A stretch of 64,000 nt of DNA, taken from assembly GCA_023935145.1 (NCBI GenBank), contig CM043702.1, positions 78,493,320 through 78,557,319 on the forward strand, given 5' to 3'. Shown in pieces: positions 56,750 to 64,000 of this stretch (position 1 is its first letter; the number at the start of each line of letters is the position of its first letter). The position numbers and the translations under genes were made by a program. This DNA comes from Bretschneidera sinensis (Eukaryota > Streptophyta > Magnoliopsida > Brassicales > Akaniaceae). The notes beneath the pieces are model-generated. The model searched no databases and was not told the DNA's origin. It was given only the letters and a program-made list of their open reading frames with translations.

Positions 56750-59700
56750 ATGGCTTCAAATTTCTTGGTTGAGAAGTTTGATGGAAAGGGAGATTTTTCC
56801 CTGTGGAAGCGGAAGATCAAGGTTGTTCTCATGCAACAGAAAGTGGACTTGGCTCTTGGAGAAGATGATGCTTTTCCAGCAAGTGTCATGGACGACCAAC
56901 AGATTGAAATGAAGAAGATGACATAGAGCACCATCTTTTTACACATGTCGGATAGTGTCAGAAGGGAGTGTGGAGACTCGAAAGATCCTGCTGTCATATA
57001 GAAGAAACTAGATGAGTTGTTTCTTACCAAAACTCTCCCTAATAAAATTTATCTTCTTAAAATAATTTTTGCTTTTAAAATGGATCCTAATAAAGAGTTG
57101 CAAGATAATCTTGATGTCTTTAATAAACTAGTTCAGGATTTGGCTACTTGTAGTATTAAATTCCCGGATGAACAATTGGCTGTTATGTTATTAAATTCTC
57201 TTCTTGATTATTTTGATAGTTTAATTAATGCAATTGAATGTGGAAGAGATACACTAACCAAAGAAATTGTGGTCAATGCTATAAAGGCTCATGATTTCAA
57301 AGCCAAGAGTAGGTAGACATCAAGTGGAGAAGGGCTGATCATTAGAGGAAGGCCAGCAACTCGGAATGGCAGTAGCATTCATGGCAACTGCTGGGAGAAA
57401 TCCAGAGGTAGAGGGAAAAGCCATAGGATATCTCATTCCAAATCAAGACATGGAGGAAGGAGATGCTTCTACTGCAACAAAGAGGGTCACTTTAAGAAAG
57501 ATTGCAAGAAAAGGTTGTGGGATAAGAGAGGAAGCCATACCAAGAATAGAGAGCCTTCGGTTGCCAAGGCAGAACAGCAAGATGATGTTCTTGTTGTTTG
57601 CTCAAATATGAGCAGGTGGCAAGGCAGTGAAAAGTGGATTCTGGATTCCAGGTGCACTTATCACATGTACCCTCACAAGGAATGGTTCAATAATTTCAAG
57701 GAGATCAATGATGGAAGGGTCTTCTTGGGGAATGACAATTCTTGCCAAGTGAGGGGGATAGGAGACATTCAGTTGAGGATGTTTGATGGAGTCACAAGGC
57801 TGCTGAAGAATATGAGGTATCTTCCAGATTTAAAGAGGAATTTGATCTCATTGGGGCTGCTGGATTCCTTAGGGTATTCATACAAAGCTGAGGGAGGAAA
57901 GATCAAAGTGACTAAGGGTTCTTTGATAGTGATCAAGGCAGCAATCAAAGACGGACTTTATGAGATGATCGGTGAAACATAAATCAAGGATCAAGCAGCA
58001 AGCTTGATGGCTGAAATGGAGAGGGTAGCACTTTGGCACAATCGCTTGGGACATAAGAGCGAAAAGGGGCTGCAAGTCCTTAGCATAGATGGTCTACTTG
58101 GTGGTGACAAAGTATAGAAATTAGATTTTTGCGAGTGTTGCATTCTTGGGAAGCAACATCGGGTCAGCTTCAAAATCGGAGTGCACAAGTCCAAAGGGAT
58201 TCTTGACTACATTCATTCAGACCTTTGGGGACCAACAAGAACACCAACACAGGGAGGTAATTTTTACTTTCTGTCTTTAATTGATAATTATTCAAGAATG
58301 GTTTGGGTTTATTTGCTTAAACATAAATCTGATGCCTTGAATAAATTTGTTGTGTGGAAAGAGTTGCTGGAGACTCAAATGGGTAGGGTAGTTAAGGCTT
58401 TACGAACTGATAGAGGCTTAGAATTTTGTAATAAGGATTTTGATAAATTCTATGAATTAAATGGCATTCTAAGACATAGAACGGTTGTAAAAACACCTCA
58501 GCAAAATGGAGTTGAACCCTTATGGAAAAAGTTAGGTGCATGTTGATTGGGTCCAGTTTACCAAAATATTTTTGGGGAGAAGCTGTAGCTACAACTGCAT
58601 ACTTGGTAAATAGATCACCCTCTAGAGCTTTAGAGCTCAAGACTCCTATGGAGATGTGGAGTGGGAAACCCCCTGAATTAAGCAACCTTAGGACTTTTGG
58701 GTATGTTGCATGTTCACATTAAAAGGATGATAAACTTAGCCCAAGGTCTAGAAAATGTGTGTCTAGGATATGGAGATGGGGTTAAGGGATACAGGTTGTG
58801 GTCATTAGAACCTAAAGGAATGAAATTGATAATAAGTAGGGATATTACTTTTAATGAATTGTTATTTCCCTACTTGGAGAAAACTAACCCTGCAGGGGCT
58901 AGTGAGCAAACCAGTCTGGAAATTGTGAAGCATAACATCAAGAAAAATTCGGTTCAGGTAGAGCAAAGGAGGCAAGAGGGTTCAGACCAAGTAGATCCCA
59001 TTGATGAAAGCCATACTCAAGATACTCAAGAGGAGGCTGAACTGGAAGTGGATGATGCAGCAAGTCTAAATGACTACTAGCTCACAAGAGACCGGGGAAG
59101 GAGGGTGGTTAGCCGACCTTTGAGATATAGGTTTGTGGCTGCAAATGTAGCAGCTCCTTGGACAGAAGGAAAGGTTGAACCAGAAACTTACATGGAAGCC
59201 ATGGAGTGTAAGGATTCTTCAAAGTGGCAGCTAGCTATGGAGGAAGAAATGGACTCTTTGAGGAAGAACAACTCTTGGGTATTGGTGCCCAATCCAGAAA
59301 AATAGAGAGTCGTGGACTATAGATGGATCTACAAGATCAAAGAAAGGAACACTCCATGGGATGAAGTTCGATATAAAACCAGGCTGGTGGCGAAAGGGTT
59401 CACACAAAAAGAAGGCATAGATTTCACCAAAATCTTCTCACCATTTGTGAAGTACAAGACAATCCGGATAGTATTAGCAATGGTGGTCTAATTTGATTGG
59501 GAAATCGAGCAAGTGGATATGAAGGCAGCGTTCTTACATGGAGAGCTTGATGAGACCATTTACATGAGGCAACCCGAAGGCTATGAGGAAGGAAGGCAGG
59601 GAGATTTGGTGTGCCAACTGAAGAAATCTCTATATGGCCTAAAGCAATCACCTTGGCAATGGAATAAGAGGTTTGATTCCTTTGTAATCAGCCTGGGTTT

Positions 59701-60744
59701 CATAAGGAGCTACTATGATTCGTGCTTGTATTACAAGGGGCAGAAGGTGGAAGAAGTGGTGATTATCCTGATCTATGTTGATGACATATTGCTGGTTGGG
59801 AGCAGCATGGAGAGGATTAAGAAATTAAAGGCTCAACTCAGTGAAGAGTTTGAGATAAAGGATCTTAGCCATGCGCAGAAGATCCTTGGGATGTGTATCA
59901 TCCGGGAAAGGGAGAGAAATAGATTGAAGATCTCTCAAACTTCCTACATAGAGAAGATGATATCTAAGTTCTCTATGGAAGATAGCAAACAAGTAAAGGT
60001 TCCCCTTGCTGGTCATTTCAAGTTCTCCAACGATCAATGTCTAAGATCGGAGGCGAAGAAGAAGGAAATGGAGAAAGTCCCTTACTCTAGTGCGGTTGGT
60101 TCAGTTATGTTCACCATGGTAAGCACTAGACCTGATATTGCTCATGCAATTAGTGTTCTCAGCAGATTTATGAGTAATCCCGGGAAGGAGCATTGGCTTG
60201 GGATGAAGTGGTTGCTGAGGTATTTGAAGGGAAGCCTAGAAGTAGGGCTGGTTTATGAGAAGAGGGGCAATGTCATCTGCCTTGAGAGTTATACTGATTC
60301 TGATTATGGGGCTGACCGAGATAAAAGAAGATTGATTACTTCCTAGTTCTTCGACTTAAATGGGTGTTGTGTAAGTTGGAAAGCTTAGTTGCAGCCGGTG
60401 GTAGCACTCTCAACAACTGAGGCTGAGTATATAGTGGCTACGGAAGCCATCAAGGAGGCTATGTGGTGCAAAGTGTTACTAGAAGAATTGAAGGTACTGG
60501 AGGAGAAAGTTGTGGTGTATTCAGATAGTTAAAGTGCATTGCACTTGTGTAAGAATCCGGTGTTCCATGAGAGGACAAAGTATATGGATGTTCGATACCA
60601 TTTCATTAGGGAAAATGTTACGAAAGATGCATCCATGTGGGCAAGGTAGCCACGGAAGAAAAACCTGCGGATTTAGGTACCAAGGTTCTACCTCTAAGTA
60701 AGTTCAATCATTGCCTTGGACTACTTAGGATTGGAGTCAGTTGA
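56750..60744 (+). pseudogene. C2 unit 2 gag-pol
   Basis: Gag begins at ATG 56750 (MASNFLVEKFDG). Stops near 56925 and 57000 are private, whereas TAG 57314-57316 is shared with unit 1. The zinc knuckle is intact (about 57468-57510). The protease site is DSR at 57644-57652, as in unit 1. Integrase runs from about 57990 to 58720; around 58514 a deletion removes the NGVVERMNRTL segment containing the catalytic Glu. RT runs from about 59230 to 60050 with YVDD at 59774-59785. RNase H runs to TGA 60742-60744, sharing TAA 60530-60532 and the one-base deletion near 60626 with unit 1. The RT stretch 59513-60346 is open for 277 codons. Confidence 0.9.
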
Positions 60745-60824
60745 TTGATGACTCAAGATGAGTTTGGATCCTGAAGTTCTCTGCACAATGGTTCGGGTTT
60801 AAATGCTTAGACAAAGGTAGAGAT

Positions 60825-61819
60825 TGTTGGTATTTGTCTAAGGTTTAAACATGGTTTTAAACATGGTTATGGTTTAAACAAGGTTGGAAGAATTAATTTC
60901 AGCTTGTTAAAGGAGTGCACACAAGTGTGTGCCTCAGTTTGGGTGTGTGTGCACACCTCTATTCAACAAGGCAAAGAAGTGCGCACAGCCACAAAAGGTC
61001 AAGCTTCAGGTCAGGCTACGGCCTAGCCTTGTCCAGGCCGTGATGCATAGCATGGAGGAGTGCTGGAGGAGGGCCAGGCCGCGGCGCCCACTACTCCAGG
61101 CTGTGGCACCCAGAAAGGCCACAAAGAAGAGAATTTTCAGCCCTGCTTCAGGCTGCAGCGCGCCCTGTTCTAGGCCGCGGCCTGAAGGCACACTGATGCA
61201 AGGTTTCTAAGTCCTTTGAGAGGTGCATGGGTGGATGAATGAAACGCACAGCTTTACTAAAGAATGATCAAAGGCTAAGGATGATTGTTCATCTAGATCT
61301 AAGGGTGGATATTGACCCTCAAGATTGGACAAGAAGTTGGTGCACTATATAAAGGGTCCCCTAGCTTCTATTTCATAGGTTGATTGTTATTACTTGTGAT
61401 TAAATTGAGATCAATTGTAAAGTGTGCAATATAAGAGAGAATTGTGTGAGAGTGAAAAGACACAAACACGAGAGGGACTCAAAAGAGAGGCTGGTTGTAA
61501 AAAGAGAGAGTAGCATAGTTAGAGATAGAGAGCATTGTAATAGTTCTTATCTTCTTCCTTTCTTCTCTTCTTTGTTTCTTCAAGAACTTGAGTTTCTTGG
61601 AGAGGTTTGCTAAGATCGTAAAGAACCATTGATAAGATAGTGCAGAGAGTTCAGAGGAACTCACGGGGACGTAGGCATATTGCCGAACCTCGATAACAAA
61701 TTTCCTGTGTTCTTTTCTTCCTTGCTTTGATTGCTGTATCTTTTTGTGTACAAGTCATTCTAGACTTAGGTGTTTGAGAGACCATCACCTGGGCATCATT
61801 GAGAGGTGGTTTCCCAACA
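60825..61819 (+). repeat. C2 LTR-c
   Basis: TGTTGGTATT...CCCAACA, 995 bp. Contains the perfect palindrome AGGCCGCGGCCT at 61172-61183 and several diverged units upstream. TATA at 61346-61353. The preceding purine tract is at 60808-60824. Confidence 0.94.
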
Positions 61820-61824
61820 GTAAT
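61820..61824. repeat. C2 target site duplication, right copy (GTAAT)
   Basis: Identical to 43863-43867. Confidence 0.92.
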
Positions 61825-62318
61825 TAAGAAATAATTTAAGCATAAATATGATGAGAGTGTGAGAGAAATCTAGCAAGTGTTGGAAGTCTCTAGATTGATC
61901 GAGAAAGAGAAGAGACAAAAAGAGAGAAAAGGAAGAGAATAAGAAGAGAGGAAGAATGAAGGGAGAAAAAAGAAAGAGATGGGAGTTTCTTGCAACTTTT
62001 CAAGGCAAAAGCTTGTCTTCTTTCTTTTCAGTTCAAGTATGTTTATTAAACTAAAAATTTGTGAACTTAGAGTTTCAATTCAAAGACTTTCCTTAAGAAA
62101 ACATTTGAAGAAAAAGGGCTTTTTAAAAAATTAAAAAAAGGGTTTTTGAGTTAAAGTTGTGATTTTGAGTTTATGATGCAAATTTTGGTGTGGGTAACAT
62201 TGATTTTTGTCAATATAACTAGTAGAAACTTGTATCTCTGAAGTTTGGAAAGATCTTTGGAAATCAAGAAGAATTTTTTGAGAAAAGATGAATTTTCAGG
62301 AAGAAAGTTTGCTGGAAT
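61825..62318 (+). repeat. F 3' LTR, second fragment
   Basis: TAAGAAATAATTT onward matches 37441-37932 of the F 5' LTR, including the purine-rich AGAGAGAAAAGG tract. It stops at GCTGGAAT, where E begins. Confidence 0.85.
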
Positions 62319-63100
62319 TGTGTGAGTTTTAAATTATTCACAAGCGCACGAGTCATTTGCAATATAGTGTTGTGCAAGTGCGAGGTCGAATCCACAGGAA
62401 ATTGCATTGTGAAAATGTATTTTTATCTAAACTAAACCTACTTTAACCTAGTTCCAAATTTTGAGTTGTATTACGCAAAGAGTATAAACTTAAACTAAAT
62501 TGATTTAAAACAAATGATAAAAATACTAAGGTTTTTGAATCCTCCCCACCAAATTAAAACAAATATTTTCATATATATCAAATCATTCCATGAATCTACC
62601 ATTATACAAATCACATCAAATACACAAACTAAACCAAAACCATCCAATGTATCCGTTTAAAAATCATAATGGATATTCAATCTAATTTGAATGATCCGCT
62701 ATATCCGGCAGATGAAACACAAAGAATATCCAATTGAACAATTTAAAAGCAATCAATCATAATATTTTACTTAAATAATTGAACAAAACATTTTTACTAA
62801 AAATATCAGAATTGTATGAACAAATCTGAAAATATTATGTCAAACAATGGCGATGCTTCATCTTCAACCTTAGATGAAGATTTTAGCCTCTCATAATTAT
62901 GAAACTAAAGTTCACAATAAAAGTGCTAAACATTAAACTTTAAAACTAAAAGAAATAAATTAAAACTGACTATACATTGGGAGAAATTCCACTCGTTGTT
63001 GTGCAGCGCTTCCCCCCTTAGTAGCAAAGCCTTCGAGATCCACCAGAATGCTAGCAGAAGTCCTCCAAATTGCACACCCATTGCTTTAGTGAGGTGGGGC

Positions 63101-63107
63101 TTTTATA
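63101..63107 (-). promoter_or_regulatory. E LTR TATA box
   Basis: Minus strand TATAAAA in CTTTATAAAAGCCCC, matching the box in D. Confidence 0.6.
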
Positions 63108-63193
63108 AAGAAACTCACAAGTGCAATGTGTTTCAAATTCGATGTGGGATACTGCCTAAATGCGCTCGAGCGCAGCATGGTGCACTGCCTGAT

Positions 63194-63540
63194 CTTTGTC
63201 TACTAAAACTGCCATAACTTTGTCTAGAAAAATCATTTTTATGAGCCATAAAATTCCCCAGAAAATAGATATCTGGATCTTTCCAAGCATATATGGGTCA
63301 TCTCTTGGTTCTTCCTGAATCATTATAGTTTTAATCCGCAAAAATCACTTCTGGCACGCTGAAATCACACACAGCCTTACCTTTGTCTACTAAAACTGCC
63401 ATAACTTTCTCTAGAAAAATCATATTTATAAGCTGTAAAATTCCCCAAAAAATAGACATCTGGATCTTTCCAAGAATATATGGTTCATCTCCTGGTTCTT
63501 CCTGAATAAATACAGTTTAATCCACAAAAATAACTTATCT
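63194..63540. repeat. 187-bp tandem duplication in the E LTR
   Basis: Copy 1 from 63194 and copy 2 from 63381 both start CTTTGTCTACTAAAACTGCC and run parallel to about 63540 with roughly 10 percent differences. Confidence 0.88.
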
Positions 63541-63687
63541 GTACGGGCAATTCTGACAATTTAGTGAAACTCCTTTCCAAGTGCTTGTAAACCTGTAAAA
63601 CACGAAAAGAACAACTCAAAGTAACAAATTCCTAAGCTAACAAATGTAAATTAAGGGGCCAAAGTATGCAATATTTGGCACTCATCA

Positions 63688-64000
63688 AATACCCCCAAAC
63701 TTATATTTTGCTAGTCCCTTAGCAAAACAAAATAAAAAAAAAACTAAATGAAAAACAAAGAACACAAAGATAACTCCATCATTCATGGTATCCAAAAATT
63801 TAAGTATCACACAAAACCATGATATTCATTCATGAGTAAGCTTAAAAAAATATAACTCATCTTCACAATGAATAGGAATTTTAAAACCTAATTACTTACA
63901 AGAGGCAGGCTAAGACATCACAAGCTTGAATCAGTGTAAAGTGAATTAGCATATACAGATGAGGCTTCCAAATAACTTCAATGTACAATGTCTCCATGTC
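63688..64000 (-). other. E polypurine tract, hairpin and interior end
   Basis: AGTTTGGGGGT on minus (63690-63702), then TTGCTAGTCCCTTAGCAA at 63708-63725. The remainder is AT-rich and resembles the matching interior stretches of B and D. No gene. Confidence 0.7.

Larger units (their letters stand above)
43868..61819 (+). mobile_element. C2: tandem three-LTR, two-interior Tork-type copia array
   Basis: Order: LTR-a, interior 1, LTR-b, interior 2, LTR-c, with one GTAAT target duplication outside. LTR-b serves both as 3' LTR of unit 1 and 5' LTR of unit 2 and has no target duplication of its own. C3 is nested inside LTR-b. Unit proteins are close to C1 and C3. The structure fits unequal recombination between LTRs of one insertion. 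Confidence 0.92.
37237..62318 (+). mobile_element. F: chromovirus-like Ty3/gypsy element with non-coding interior (LARD type)
   Basis: A 2.6-kb 5' LTR ends in GTTACA, followed by a TGGTATAATAGC primer site, as in Tekay/Del chromoviruses (initiator tRNA-Met). The interior (39862-43628) has no gag or pol, but its last bases retain TTTTGAGGACGAAATTTTTA and a purine tract, the usual end of chromovirus pol. The 3' LTR starts at 43629 and is broken by C2 at 43868 and by E at 62319. With C2 removed, visible F is about 7.1 kb. Confidence 0.75.
62319..63687 (-). repeat. E 3' LTR
   Basis: Plus strand TGTGTGAGTT...GGCACTCATCA. Outer end set where F similarity stops, inner end by the polypurine tract. 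TATA (TATAAAA on minus) at 63101-63107. Perfect palindrome TGCGCTCGAGCGCA at 63161-63174. Confidence 0.8.
62319..64000 (-). mobile_element. E: Athila-like element, 3' LTR and interior end only
   Basis: A 3' LTR on the minus strand, polypurine tract and the conserved hairpin, then non-coding interior to the window edge. LTR features (TCCACAGG near the outer end, TGCGCTCGAGCGCA palindrome, TATA, purine tract AGTTTGGGGGT) place it with B and D. No coding region is inside the window. Inserted in the F 3' LTR. Confidence 0.8.

Overview
This window is plant nuclear heterochromatin, most likely from a eudicot. No host protein gene, rRNA, tRNA gene or CRISPR array could be supported. Almost all of the 64 kb is LTR retrotransposon sequence, nested several layers deep. 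The plant call rests on three things: primer binding sites matching plant tRNA-Asp and initiator tRNA-Met, LTR-retrotransposon families typical of plants (Sirevirus and Tork copia, Athila-like and chromovirus gypsy), and the low-GC background.

Layout. (1) 1-3548: G1, the 5' part of an Athila-like Ty3/gypsy element on the minus strand, probably inserted in the next element. (2) 3549-about 10250: C0, a decayed Sirevirus copia element (plus strand) with an extra ORF after pol and two arrays of a short palindrome. (3) 10696-22628: C1, a Tork-type copia element with 5-bp target duplications ACAAA. Its 5' LTR is split by D (11143-17343), a gag-only Athila-like element on the minus strand. (4) 22831-26985: A, an Athila-like gag-protease element (plus), cut by B (26986-35706), a member of the same family inserted in opposite orientation. 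B carries gag-protease and an open 347-codon second ORF but no reverse transcriptase or integrase. (5) 37237-62318: F, a chromovirus-like element with 2.6-kb LTRs and a non-coding interior. Its 3' LTR is split by C2 (43868-61819, target duplication GTAAT). C2 is a tandem LTR-interior-LTR-interior-LTR copia array whose middle LTR is itself split by C3 (49676-56016, target duplication TTGGT). (6) 62319-64000: E, the 3' LTR and start of the interior of another Athila-like element (minus), inserted in the same F LTR.

Relative order follows from nesting: F before C2, C2 tandem before or around C3, F before E, C1 before D, A before B. Most coding regions are broken. The best preserved is B, whose LTRs differ by roughly 1 percent by eye and whose ORF2 is open. 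B, D and E lack reverse transcriptase and integrase in what can be seen, so they would have needed enzymes supplied in trans.

The most interesting signals cut across element families. Several unrelated LTR families carry their own short palindrome iterated in the LTR, and in C0 and B also in the spacer between the main coding region and a second ORF. The two second ORFs, one in a copia Sirevirus and one in an Athila-like gypsy element, look like relatives of the same plant-specific protein family. B also has three consecutive strong stem-loops directly after its gag-protease stop codon, and A, B, D and E share conserved non-coding signals.
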